A DNA stretch of 20,137 nucleotides, taken from positions 1 to 20,137 of the IMG/VR virus record IMGVR_UViG_3300030406_000297, one strand, 5' to 3'. Positions within the stretch are counted from its first letter, which is position 1. Each line of letters opens with the position of its first letter. The stretch is from a virus. The notes beneath the pieces are model-generated. The model did not search any database. It was not told the origin of the DNA and was given only the letters and a program-made list of their open reading frames with translations. Shown in pieces: positions 1-7,423 of the stretch. Position numbers and translations under genes: made by a program.

Positions 1-428
1 TTTTCAAATAGATCATAAACTACAGCTCCAGAACCACCACCATCTAAAATACAACCTTTGGTTTTACCGTTAGCTATAGTTACACTTGCTCCTGAACCTT
101 GCGAAATTGTTATAGATTGACCGCCTGATGTAGCATTTTCTATAAAAATTACTTTAGATACTGTATTTGGTAATATTGTTAAAGTTTTTGTTGCATCTAA
201 AGTAGCGCTTGAGGTAACTTTTAAATAAAAAGCTCTTCGTTTATCTGACTGGCCGTTTTGTATAGTAACTTCTTTATTAGCGTTTGCATCAAAGGTTGCT
301 TCTGTTTGATAAGAAAAAGCCTCTGCTATAAGGCTTAGATTAGTGTTTGTAGTAGTACCCCAAGAACCAATCTGTTCTCCAGTACCCATTTCCTCCAATC
401 GTAAATCATTATCGTATGAACTAGCCAT
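1..428 (-). CDS. Probable virion structural protein, 3' end cut by window edge
   Basis: An open frame runs from an ATG at 428 to the left edge with no stop, so only the first 142 residues are present and the C-terminus is missing. The N-terminus carries the phrase MGTGEQIGSWGTTTNTNL, which I recognise from conserved hypothetical structural proteins of marine phages. The rest is rich in Thr, Ser, Ala and Gly with short beta-strand-like segments such as KVIFIENATSGGQSITI. A ribosome-binding site (AGAGG) lies about 8 bases before the start. It is the last visible gene of the fiber region and is separated from its upstream neighbour by 37 bases, a long gap for this module. A fiber or tail-associated role is inferred from context; no catalytic motif is visible. 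Confidence 0.75.
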   Translation of the reverse strand, partial: MASSYDNDLRLEEMGTGEQIGSWGTTTNTNLSLIAEAFSYQTEATFDANANKEVTIQNGQSDKRRAFYLKVTSSATLDATKTLTILPNTVSKVIFIENATSGGQSITISQGSGASVTIANGKTKGCILDGGGSGAVVYDLFE

Positions 429-465
429 TATTAACCTCTACCAAATTATAATTAAATTATCATAT

Positions 466-1356
466 TTAAGCTACTTCTTCCCAAGAAGGCGTTTCTGAAT
501 CATCTATTTCAGACCATCCAGGCGTTTGTGTATCTGAGATAGCACTAAAGTTAGAAGTTTGACTATCATCTATTTCTGACCAAACTAGAACAATACCTAC
601 TTCACCATTAGCTGATACAGAAGAAGGAGTTACATTAGCTTTTCCTATTGTAACAACCGTGCCTAATCCAGACGTTAAACTGTAACCGCTTATTGAAATA
701 TTATTATTGGTTGAAAGCGAAGCTGTTCCAAGGGAGCTAGAAGCTGATTGACCGTTAGGAGTTACGTTAGCTTCTGCATCTGTAGTTACAGATACCGAAC
801 CAACAGTTCCTAATAAACTAGGTAAGGTAGCAACCGCTTGTGCGTTTACTCCTACTCCTGCTACGGCAGAGGTTGCGTTTTGACCAGTTACAGAAACATT
901 AGCTTCTGCATCAACTGTTGAGTTACCAAGAGCAGATGTGGATGATTGACTAGGTAAAGTTAAATTAGCTTTACCAGATACAGTTAGAGATCCTAATCCT
1001 CCCGTTGCTGCTAGACCAGTTACTCCTATCTCACCACCAGCTATAATCGCTACGCCAGATAAAGCAGAAGTTGCTGATTGTCCAGTTGGCGTTACATTAG
1101 CTTCAGCGTCAGTAGTTACTGCTACTGAACCTACAGTAGATACTAAGCTTGGTAAAGTTGCTACTGCTTGAGCATTTACCCCAACACCAGCTACAGCCGA
1201 AGTACCTACTTGGCCAGTTGGCGTTACATTTCCTAGTCCAGTTTGTGTAGTAGTGCCTAAAGCAGAAGTGGTTGCTACACCAGATATTTCTACGCTTACA
1301 GAAGTTCCGCCTAATGCTGCAAAAGGAGATTGAGCAAATGCGGATATACCAAACAT
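466..1356 (-). CDS. Repeat-rich beta-structured tail or fiber-associated protein
   Basis: This 296-residue protein is almost wholly Ser, Thr, Gly, Ala and Val, arranged as roughly 20-residue units of the form GQxATSALGxxxVxxxANVxxT. That pattern suggests stacked beta strands in an extended virion protein. Residues 52-99 recur at 162-209 with few changes. The C-terminus (259-296) holds three copies of a short acidic aromatic motif: WSEIDDSQT, FSAISDTQTPG and WSEIDDSETP. The opening MFGISAFAQSPFAALGG is a start I recognise from marine phage hypotheticals. No signal peptide or enzyme motif is seen. GGAGGG lies a few bases before the ATG, a strong ribosome-binding site, and the gene starts one base after its upstream neighbour stops. 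Similar repeat units occur in the protein at 9150-9944. Its exact role is unknown. Confidence 0.8.
   Translation of the reverse strand: MFGISAFAQSPFAALGGTSVSVEISGVATTSALGTTTQTGLGNVTPTGQVGTSAVAGVGVNAQAVATLPSLVSTVGSVAVTTDAEANVTPTGQSATSALSGVAIIAGGEIGVTGLAATGGLGSLTVSGKANLTLPSQSSTSALGNSTVDAEANVSVTGQNATSAVAGVGVNAQAVATLPSLLGTVGSVSVTTDAEANVTPNGQSASSSLGTASLSTNNNISISGYSLTSGLGTVVTIGKANVTPSSVSANGEVGIVLVWSEIDDSQTSNFSAISDTQTPGWSEIDDSETPSWEEVA
730..1203 (-). repeat. Internal duplication within the beta-repeat protein gene
   Basis: Two segments of about 144 bases, 1060-1203 and 730-873, encode nearly the same 48 residues exactly 110 residues apart. The stretch SAVAGVGVNAQAVATLPSL is identical in both copies. 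The DNA differs at many third codon positions while the protein is conserved, so the duplication is not recent and selection has apparently kept the amino-acid pattern. Confidence 0.8.
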
Positions 1357-1357
1357 T

Positions 1358-1579
1358 TTAGCCCTCCGCTACTTGTTTAGTTTCTACCTTTTCTTTTTCT
1401 AAAGAATTTTTAAGTTGTGCTACTAAAACTTGATTAGCAGCAGTTGCTACATCTATATCTTTTCTAGCTTGAGAAATTTTTATTTGTTGTTCTTGGACTA
1501 AAGATACTAGATATTTCTGTTCATCAGACATCTCATCTACATAGTAATCTTTACCGTCTAAATTAATTTTATTTGCCAT
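1358..1579 (-). CDS. Small conserved phage protein, helical (possibly DUF6447-like)
   Basis: This is a 73-residue protein. Residues 3-14 form a short strand-like segment, INLDGKDYYVDE. A long charged helix follows (about 16-66), rich in Gln, Lys, Glu and Leu with hydrophobic spacing that would suit a coiled coil. The arrangement of a short KINxxxYYVDEM start and a helix resembles small phage proteins grouped under DUF6447, but I cannot confirm membership. GGTGA precedes the ATG, and two bases separate it from the stop of the upstream gene. It lies among fiber genes, so a role in virion or fiber assembly is possible by association only. No catalytic residues are apparent. Confidence 0.75.
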   Translation of the reverse strand: MANKINLDGKDYYVDEMSDEQKYLVSLVQEQQIKISQARKDIDVATAANQVLVAQLKNSLEKEKVETKQVAEG

Positions 1580-1581
1580 AC

Positions 1582-1938
1582 TTAATCACCTATAGTTTTT
1601 GTTTGTACTATTGGATTAACTAACTCATTAATCTGAGCATCAAGATTATCTTTTTTAACTTGGACTTCATCTTCGCCCATAGCTTCTTCGACCCAACCTT
1701 GTACATCGCTTGTAGTTAAATCTGCAAAAGCAGTAAAGTCTGATAAATCAGAAGTATCTAAAGTTTGTGTGCCATATACTGAAATAGAGATAGGTACATC
1801 ATTACCAAAATCGTCTTTTACAGTATTAGCATCATCTTCAGCTTTTAGTCGCCAATGAACATTAAAGACAGTATCAGCTTTGCCGTCTATTTCTTTAACA
1901 TCTACAGTTTTGACATCCCATGTATAATTAATTGCCAT
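1582..1938 (-). CDS. Conserved phage protein of the MAITYxW / DUF7936-like type
   Basis: This 118-residue acidic protein opens with MAINYTWDVKTVDVKEIDG and continues with a beta-rich part that includes TVFNVHWRLKAED. It has a segment SVYGTQTLDTSDLSDF (about 53-68) and ends with a helix, VQGWVEEAMGEDEVQVKK, followed by INELVNPIV. This order matches a small family in marine phages, including cyanophages, that I associate with DUF7936; the name is from memory. GAGGTGA just before the ATG is a good ribosome-binding site. The gene sits directly downstream of the fiber-like genes. Its function is unknown. Because homologs usually lie beside tail-fiber genes, a minor virion or fiber-assembly role is a reasonable guess. 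Confidence 0.78.
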   Translation of the reverse strand: MAINYTWDVKTVDVKEIDGKADTVFNVHWRLKAEDDANTVKDDFGNDVPISISVYGTQTLDTSDLSDFTAFADLTTSDVQGWVEEAMGEDEVQVKKDNLDAQINELVNPIVQTKTIGD

Positions 1939-1952
1939 TTTTCACCTCGTTA

Positions 1953-2768
1953 TTAGTCTGCTCTATAAATACCTTGAAATAAGATAAGTTGATTACCACC
2001 ACTTACTTTATTGTAAATATAGCTATTGACTATACTACTCACTCCAGATGCACCATCTATTCTATGAAAATATATGTATGAAGAATTTCCTGGAATTATC
2101 GGAGCTCCAAACTCTGTAAAATCTGAGGCATAAGTATATCCGATGCTACCACCTCCGTATGCAGTTTGGTTCTTTGAAGTAAAAGGTAATGCACCTATAC
2201 GAAATTGATCTGAATTATTTTGTGTAGCACCTGCAATATAGGCTTCAACCATTACTAGCTGACCTATTTTAGTATAATGTGCTCCATAAATTGCTGCTGC
2301 TGCAACTCCTGCAAATGTAGGTGTCCAAGTACCCTCTTCATAATCATCTAAAGCATTTGCTGCTGTTGTAGTGCCGTCAAAACTAAGGCCATCACTTAAA
2401 TAAGAAACTCCATTACTGTCAAACCTTATTTCTTCATTTTGTGCAGAATCATGAATACTTAATCTACCATGACCTGATATTTCCGTTACTGAAAATAAAT
2501 TGTTCTGTGTTGAATCATCACTACCGCTTTTTAAAACTCTTAATGCTGTAGATGTAGTACCTGTAGAGAGGATTTCACAAGGCACTATAGGACTTATACC
2601 AGCACCTATCCTTGTTGTTTTTATATAACCACTTACATCTAATTTTTGAGCTGGACTTGAAGTACCAATACCCACCTTTTCATCACTTGTAATAGTGATA
2701 GCTGTAGCATCAGAACTGTCCGATATTCCTGGAGTGCTTGATAATTCTACAGGTATTTTAGTTGTCAT
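1953..2768 (-). CDS. Fiber-like protein, third paralog of the shared N-terminal module
   Basis: This 271-residue protein starts with a module shared with the genes at 3076-3795 and 3822-4772. Residues 10-45 hold STPGISDSSDATAITITSDE followed by KVGIGTSSPAQKLDV. The GIGTSSPxxKLDV phrase is typical of beta-rich fiber segments in marine phages. Residues 138-152 give NALDDYEEGTWTPTF, and HYTKIGQLVMVEAYI (about 164-178) follows; both are hallmarks of fiber receptor-binding ends. The last 90 residues differ from the paralogs. No peptidase-S74 domain is present, unlike the fiber at 4772-6970. The start overlaps the upstream stop as ATGA, implying translational coupling. A host-recognition or fiber-tip role is inferred. 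Confidence 0.82.
   Translation of the reverse strand: MTTKIPVELSSTPGISDSSDATAITITSDEKVGIGTSSPAQKLDVSGYIKTTRIGAGISPIVPCEILSTGTTSTALRVLKSGSDDSTQNNLFSVTEISGHGRLSIHDSAQNEEIRFDSNGVSYLSDGLSFDGTTTAANALDDYEEGTWTPTFAGVAAAAIYGAHYTKIGQLVMVEAYIAGATQNNSDQFRIGALPFTSKNQTAYGGGSIGYTYASDFTEFGAPIIPGNSSYIYFHRIDGASGVSSIVNSYIYNKVSGGNQLILFQGIYRAD
2667..2743 (-). repeat. Copy A of a DNA repeat encoding the shared fiber N-terminus
   Basis: These 77 bases align without gaps to 3691-3767. The first 45 bases differ at only about two positions; most mismatches cluster in the middle. A more diverged third copy lies near 4667-4741. They encode the DSSDATAITITSDEKVGI module at the start of each fiber-like gene and could serve as homology for recombination between the genes. 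Confidence 0.75.
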
Positions 2769-3052
2769 TCATCACCTAAAACAGTTTGAGCATCCTTCAT
2801 TTCTTGATAAGCAGTTTTGACTTGATCAGTCCATGTTGCGTTACAGATCGCTTGAACTTTTGGATCTTCGCCAGATATGTCTGTATCTTCCCAAGTATCA
2901 CTATTTTTAATACTTGGTTCTAAAACATGTCTATGAAAAGTACGGTTAAGTTCATTACCATCTTCCATAATTTTAGTAGCAGTTCTAACTTGTACTTGAC
3001 CCATTTCAAGTACTTCAATTTTATCTACTACTATTTCTTTAGTTATTGCCAT
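2765..3052 (-). CDS. Small conserved phage protein between fiber-like genes
   Basis: This 95-residue acidic protein begins MAITKEIVVDKIEVLEMGQV. Its first half is beta-like (VQVRTATKIMEDGNELNRTF) and contains the phrase FHRHVLEPS (about 39-47). The second half is polar with an alpha-helical end, TDQVKTAYQEMKDAQTVLG. I recognise the layout from small conserved proteins near phage fiber genes, but no function is known to me. GAGGT lies before the ATG. Its stop overlaps the next gene's start as ATGA, so the two are probably translated together. It may act in assembly of, or attachment to, the fiber encoded by its neighbours; this rests on position alone. Confidence 0.75.
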   Translation of the reverse strand: MAITKEIVVDKIEVLEMGQVQVRTATKIMEDGNELNRTFHRHVLEPSIKNSDTWEDTDISGEDPKVQAICNATWTDQVKTAYQEMKDAQTVLGDE

Positions 3053-3075
3053 TTTTTACCTCTTTTAAAAAATCT

Positions 3076-3795
3076 TTACCCATGTCCATATACTAAGTTT
3101 ATTATTAAATTAAAACCAGAAGGTACTTCATTATGAGTTACAGAATCATAACCAGAACCACTCCAATAAGCGAATAAACTAGAGCCACCGCCAGACCCAG
3201 ACCAAAAATAAACTGCTTTACCTTGTGTGCCTGTATCTCCCCAAGCAAAACCTATATTTGAATCTGAATGCATACTGTAAGGCAATCCACCGATTGTCAA
3301 ATGTGTACCATCAACGCTTGTAAAACTAAAACTTGACAGTCTTGCAGTTGCACGAACTATATTACCTATTTTTGTATAACGTGCTGATGTAGAAGTAACA
3401 CTACCACCACTAGCTATTGTAGGTGTCCAAAGACCCTCTTCATAATCGTCTAAGGCGTTTGTTGCTGCGGTATCTGAGCCAAACTTTAAACCATGAGAAT
3501 CAAAAGCAGCTATGCTTGTGCCTGAACCTGTGCCATTTAAAAACTGTATGCGTTCATCACCATGAGCCCAAATTTTAATATCTCCGTCAGTATTAAGTAC
3601 AAAGACTCCTAATTCAGAACCATTTTCTAACCTTAAATGGTTTTCACTACTAGATTTAACTGTAAGCATATAAGAAGGAGAAGTTGTATTAATACCCACC
3701 TTCTCATCACTTGTAATAGTAATAGCTGTAGCATCGCTGTTATCTACGATCCCTGGAGTGCTTGATACACTTTTATCTACTTTAGTTAATGCCAT
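3076..3795 (-). CDS. Fiber-like protein, second paralog of the shared N-terminal module
   Basis: This 239-residue protein has the shared module at residues 11-45, with DNSDATAITITSDEKVGI at about 18-35. A beta-rich middle carries GSELGVFVLNTDGDIKIW (about 59-76). The conserved NALDDYEEGLWTPTI follows at 113-127, then ARYTKIGNIVRATARL. The tail (about 170-239) is very rich in Gly, Ser, Trp and Tyr, as in SGSGGGSSLFAYWSGSG, which would suit a surface-exposed binding tip. No S74 chaperone domain is present. No good ribosome-binding site is seen before the ATG, where the leader is A/T only, so expression may be low or dependent on upstream translation. It is most similar to 1953-2768 at both ends of the conserved region. 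A receptor-binding or fiber role is inferred. Confidence 0.82.
   Translation of the reverse strand: MALTKVDKSVSSTPGIVDNSDATAITITSDEKVGINTTSPSYMLTVKSSSENHLRLENGSELGVFVLNTDGDIKIWAHGDERIQFLNGTGSGTSIAAFDSHGLKFGSDTAATNALDDYEEGLWTPTIASGGSVTSTSARYTKIGNIVRATARLSSFSFTSVDGTHLTIGGLPYSMHSDSNIGFAWGDTGTQGKAVYFWSGSGGGSSLFAYWSGSGYDSVTHNEVPSGFNLIINLVYGHG
3691..3767 (-). repeat. Copy B of the fiber N-terminus DNA repeat
   Basis: This copy aligns base for base with 2667-2743, differing at about 13 of 77 positions by eye. It lies at the 5' end of the second fiber-like gene. A more diverged third copy is at about 4667-4741. Confidence 0.75.
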
Positions 3796-3821
3796 TTTTT
3801 TATTATACCTATATTATTAAA

Positions 3822-4772
3822 TTATACTGACTGCCAACTTGTCCAAGTGCTACCAGTATTAGTACTATATCTTGTGTGTATAGCACCTGTAATACTTGTT
3901 GCTGTCTGAGTTATGTAAATACTACTTCCACCTGTATTTACTGTTCTTGATATTACGTGCCACCAATTAGAACCGCCTGGATTATTAGAAGGTTGGAATC
4001 CACTTGTGCCTTCAAATATACCTCTATTTTCAGATACATACGCTTCATCAAAATCTGTAAAAGGCACACCTTCTCTATTAACGCCACCATTTACTACAGC
4101 AACAGCATCACCTGCATTTGAACCGCCAGAAAAATGAGATGTTGTGCCAATAAACACATCGCCAGTAGAATCAATTCTCATTCTTTCTGTATTTGCAGTA
4201 CGAAATATCATATTAGCTGATTCACGTTGTATTAAATACATATCTGAACCAGATAAAGTAATAACAGAACCATCTGTTCCTGAACGACCTGTAGTATCAT
4301 TTACCATTACATAAGCTACAGATGTCAAAGAACCGCCATCTAAAACAACTTGTTTATTTGCCCATCCTGTTAATGTAGTACCACCAATACCAACATTTCC
4401 TACATCTCTATCTATAACTATTCTGTCATTCACGGTAGTTTGTGAACCTGATTTTAATCTTAATGTATTATCAGCACCATTAAGTTTTAATCTAAAACCA
4501 TAAACACCTGTTTGCCCAAAAGTATTTGTAGCACTAGCATAACTTGGTTGTTTTTCTATTAAATCTAAAGCTGCACCATCGGTAGGATTACTGTCGCTAT
4601 AATTAGCTACTTCTATTACAGGAAAAGTTGCAGATTGAACATTAAGTAATTGACTAGGATCTGATGTACCTATTCCAACTTTTTCTGCACTTGTTATAGT
4701 TATAGCAGTAGCATCAGAACTGTCTGATACGCCTGTGTTTAATAAATTTCTTGATACTTTTGTGATCGCCAT
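3822..4772 (-). CDS. Fiber-like protein with shared N-terminus and pyocin-knob-like C-terminus
   Basis: This 316-residue protein starts with the shared module: SDSSDATAITITSAEKVGIG lies at about 16-35, then SDPSQLLNV. Its middle has repeated fiber phrases, RIVIDRDVGNVGIGGTTLTG and RMRIDSTGDVFIGTTS, typical of long triple-stranded beta fibers. The last 76 residues (241-316) differ from the paralogs. They contain GIFEGTSGFQPSNNPGGSNW, then ITQTATSITGAIHTRYSTNT and GSTWTSWQSV, which resembles the pyocin-knob carbohydrate-binding domain found on fiber tips. The start overlaps the upstream stop as TAATG. It probably works with the S74-bearing fiber encoded just upstream, either as a separate fiber or as a distal part; the sequence alone does not decide this. 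Confidence 0.83.
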   Translation of the reverse strand: MAITKVSRNLLNTGVSDSSDATAITITSAEKVGIGTSDPSQLLNVQSATFPVIEVANYSDSNPTDGAALDLIEKQPSYASATNTFGQTGVYGFRLKLNGADNTLRLKSGSQTTVNDRIVIDRDVGNVGIGGTTLTGWANKQVVLDGGSLTSVAYVMVNDTTGRSGTDGSVITLSGSDMYLIQRESANMIFRTANTERMRIDSTGDVFIGTTSHFSGGSNAGDAVAVVNGGVNREGVPFTDFDEAYVSENRGIFEGTSGFQPSNNPGGSNWWHVISRTVNTGGSSIYITQTATSITGAIHTRYSTNTGSTWTSWQSV

Positions 4773-6970
4773 TACTCTATTTTACCTTCTAATTCTTCTA
4801 CTTTTGCTGATAGTTCTTGAATTGCTTTTATAAGTCTTGCTTCCCACCTTCCAAGAGTTGCAAGTGTTTTCATTCCGTCCGCTCTTTCTCCTACTAAGTC
4901 TGGATAAACTTCTTCTATTTCTTGAGCTATAAATCCTTCTTGGTGTCCGCCGCCTTCTTCTTCAATGTAGTCAAACTCACGTGGACGTAGAGCTTTTATT
5001 TTTTCTATTTGAGAAGGTAAGTCTGTAATATTTTCTTTTAACCTTCTATCAGAAAAACTGCCAAAAGCACATTGACCTGAGCCATTTGCATTAATTTGCC
5101 CAGAACCTGCATTGTATTGATTAATACCAAATCTTACAAAAACATTAGAAGTTGTATTGTCATTTGCAGTTTTAGCCGCTGCAAAAGCACAAGATGAAAG
5201 GTCGCTTCCTGTTGTCTGAAATCTTGCTACCCCAACATTATCGTTTTGAGAAGCAGTTTTTACATATAAACCACCAACAACGCCAGTTTCAGTCGTACCT
5301 ATCAGCAAACGACCAGAAGAATCAATTCTTGCTGCTTCTGTAAAACCGCCTTTAAAAAATCTTAAATCTTTTGTGTCGTTTTTAAATAAAATACCGCCAT
5401 CTAACTCAGCATCGTCATCACCAAAAGCTATACCAGCATTACCATCTGTAGCACCTATAACTTTTAAATAATTACTAGTAGTAGCATCTCTTACCACTAA
5501 TGGAAAATCAGGACTTGTATGACCAATACCAATATGGCCATCTGAATCCATAACTAATTTTTGATTTGAACCTACTGTAGAACCTGTGCCGATAACTAAA
5601 TCATCAGCTGAATCGTCTAAACCTATATGAAAATCTTGTGCGTTACCGTCAAATATCAAAGCTGTATCTTCTGCACCACCATCACCAATTGTTATTTTTG
5701 GTGTTGTCCCTTTCAAAGTCATAGCACTATTAGTTAGTGTTAATACTTCAGTACCAGCAATATCCATTCTAATGGTATCTTCATCAGAAGATTTTTCGAC
5801 CATAACTTTAGTATCACCATCTGCGTCTGATAACTGTATGGCGGAATTAATTTGTCCTACGGCTACAGATACTACTTCGATAGATACAGTATTAGCTGGT
5901 GCTTCAGAAAAAGTTAAAGTCGTACCACTTATACTGTAAGTTGCTTTTTCTTGATAAACACCACCAACAAAAACTTGCGTATTGTTTTCATTTGCTGGCG
6001 CTGCTGATAAGGTAAAAGTTGTATCAGATCCATCGCCAGTAAATTCATCTACTAAAATACTTGAGGCCGCTGCTGCTAAATCTGTAACAGTAAGTGTTAT
6101 AGCTTCTACTGCTACGCCAGTTGGTGGAGCTACACCAAAAGTTAAAGTTTCTCCAGAAATACTAAAACTATCTTTGTTTTGATAGACACCATCAAAATAA
6201 ACTTGTACTGCGTTTTCGCTTATTGGTGTAACACCTAATGCTAATGTTGTATCACTATTGTCCCCAGTCATAGTGGCCTTAACTACGTTGGCTCCCTGGA
6301 TATTATTTAGTGCAGAATAAACTGTAATTACTCTTCCATTTGCGGGAGCTGTAGCAAAAGTTAATGTAGTGCCAGATATTGAATAAACATTTTGTGCTTG
6401 AAAAACACCATCAATAAATACTAATAAATTATTCTCATCTGCGACTGCATTTGAAATGGTAAAGGTAGTATCACTACCGTCTCCTGTAAAAGTATTAGTA
6501 ACTAAAAAATTACCTACACCAATATCACCCCAAGCCGAACCAGAGTAACCTTCAAACTTTGAAGTTGTAGTATTAAATCTAAGATCACCAGCTGCTGGAG
6601 ATCCAGCTCTTTGCGCTGTAGTACCAGTTGGCACATTCAAAGCAGTATCGACTTCTCTTATGGTTTTACTAGCTGGCAGAGTACAAAATACATCTTTGGT
6701 TCCAGCTGAAAAATTAACAGCACTATCACTATTAGAACTACTTAGTATAGTTGTTCTTGATAGTGTATCTGGAGAAGCGTCAGTAACAGTACCTATACCT
6801 ACTTCAAACTCTGCTGTACCTTGGCCAGCAATACAATAATATGTTGTATTTGAATTACCTATACCAGCTACAAAAGTTTCAAAACCAGTAGCAGCACCAC
6901 CTAAGTTGATGGTGCCAGTACCAGTTGTAGTGGTAGTTTCTTTTACCCTATCGTTTAGGACAAGAGCCAT
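4772..6970 (-). CDS. Tail fiber with C-terminal peptidase-S74 intramolecular chaperone
   Basis: This is the largest complete protein here, at 732 residues. Residues 1-105 form the N-terminal part seen at the start of many marine phage fibers (MALVLNDRVKETTTTTGTGT), which probably anchors to the particle. Residues 118-150 hold AQRAGSPAAGDLRFNTTTSK. Three tandem repeats of about 65-75 residues follow near 158-220, 232-296 and 308-370, each built on FTGDGSDTTFTxS, a FxDGVYQ-type strand and YSISGTTLTF. Beta-fiber segments fill 375-630. The end (640-732) is a peptidase-S74 domain: SDRRLKENITD with the presumed cleavage serine at 640, then ALRPREFDYI, GFIAQEIEEVYPDLV and a terminal helix. This domain trimerises the fiber and then cuts itself off. 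GGAG precedes the ATG. Confidence 0.92.
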   Translation of the reverse strand: MALVLNDRVKETTTTTGTGTINLGGAATGFETFVAGIGNSNTTYYCIAGQGTAEFEVGIGTVTDASPDTLSRTTILSSSNSDSAVNFSAGTKDVFCTLPASKTIREVDTALNVPTGTTAQRAGSPAAGDLRFNTTTSKFEGYSGSAWGDIGVGNFLVTNTFTGDGSDTTFTISNAVADENNLLVFIDGVFQAQNVYSISGTTLTFATAPANGRVITVYSALNNIQGANVVKATMTGDNSDTTLALGVTPISENAVQVYFDGVYQNKDSFSISGETLTFGVAPPTGVAVEAITLTVTDLAAAASSILVDEFTGDGSDTTFTLSAAPANENNTQVFVGGVYQEKATYSISGTTLTFSEAPANTVSIEVVSVAVGQINSAIQLSDADGDTKVMVEKSSDEDTIRMDIAGTEVLTLTNSAMTLKGTTPKITIGDGGAEDTALIFDGNAQDFHIGLDDSADDLVIGTGSTVGSNQKLVMDSDGHIGIGHTSPDFPLVVRDATTSNYLKVIGATDGNAGIAFGDDDAELDGGILFKNDTKDLRFFKGGFTEAARIDSSGRLLIGTTETGVVGGLYVKTASQNDNVGVARFQTTGSDLSSCAFAAAKTANDNTTSNVFVRFGINQYNAGSGQINANGSGQCAFGSFSDRRLKENITDLPSQIEKIKALRPREFDYIEEEGGGHQEGFIAQEIEEVYPDLVGERADGMKTLATLGRWEARLIKAIQELSAKVEELEGKIE

Positions 6971-6979
6971 GCTCCTCTC

Positions 6980-7408
6980 CTACGCTATTCTTATAATAGC
7001 TGTACTTGCTGCTGCTGCAGGAAAAACTATTGTAAAGTCTCCAGCGGTTGAAGTTTTGTCTCCACCAAAATCTATAGTAGCTACTGATTTGTTAGAATCA
7101 GAACTATTATAAATCATACATCCTCTAGCCGTAATTGTAGCTGTGCTAAAAGTCAGATCTGAAAAATCTGTAATAGCAGTAGTGCTATCCAACGTAGGAG
7201 TAACATTTGTTAGTGTTCCGCCTCCCGAAGAATAATTAGTACCACTAGCTTCATTAGTAGTAGTAAAGGAAGTTGTAGTGGCTCCAAGAGTTGCAGAGCT
7301 TGTGTATAAAGCTAGTTTATAAGTATCTCCCGAACTATTGGTAAAATTGTGATTACCAAGTAGCAACTCTTTCTTAAAACTAGAGGTTAATGTAGATGTA
7401 ATAGCCAT
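6980..7408 (-). CDS. Conserved virion-associated protein, Thr/Ser-rich
   Basis: This 142-residue protein opens MAITSTLTSSFKKELLLGNH and continues with GDTYKLALYTSSATLGATTT. A TNEASGTNYSSGGGTLTNV segment follows, then SDLTFSTATITARGCMIYNS (about 82-101). It ends with FTIVFPAAAASTAIIRIA. It is a compact, beta-rich protein of a type I know as a frequent companion of fiber genes in marine phages, annotated without function. AAAGGT before the ATG serves as ribosome-binding site, and nine bases separate its stop from the fiber start. A role as a small tail or fiber-connecting protein is plausible, but only from position and composition. No enzyme or metal motif is visible. Confidence 0.8.
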   Translation of the reverse strand: MAITSTLTSSFKKELLLGNHNFTNSSGDTYKLALYTSSATLGATTTSFTTTNEASGTNYSSGGGTLTNVTPTLDSTTAITDFSDLTFSTATITARGCMIYNSSDSNKSVATIDFGGDKTSTAGDFTIVFPAAAASTAIIRIA

Positions 7409-7423
7409 AATTTACCTTTAATT

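Noticed and set aside
429-465. AT-rich gap with a TATAAT-like hexamer
   Set aside because: No -35 match at proper distance; nothing else in the gap except the ribosome-binding site of the left-edge gene.
2927-3136. Plus-strand frame of 69 codons
   Set aside because: It runs opposite conserved minus-strand genes, is rich in Phe, Tyr and Leu from AT-rich complement, and has no family resemblance.
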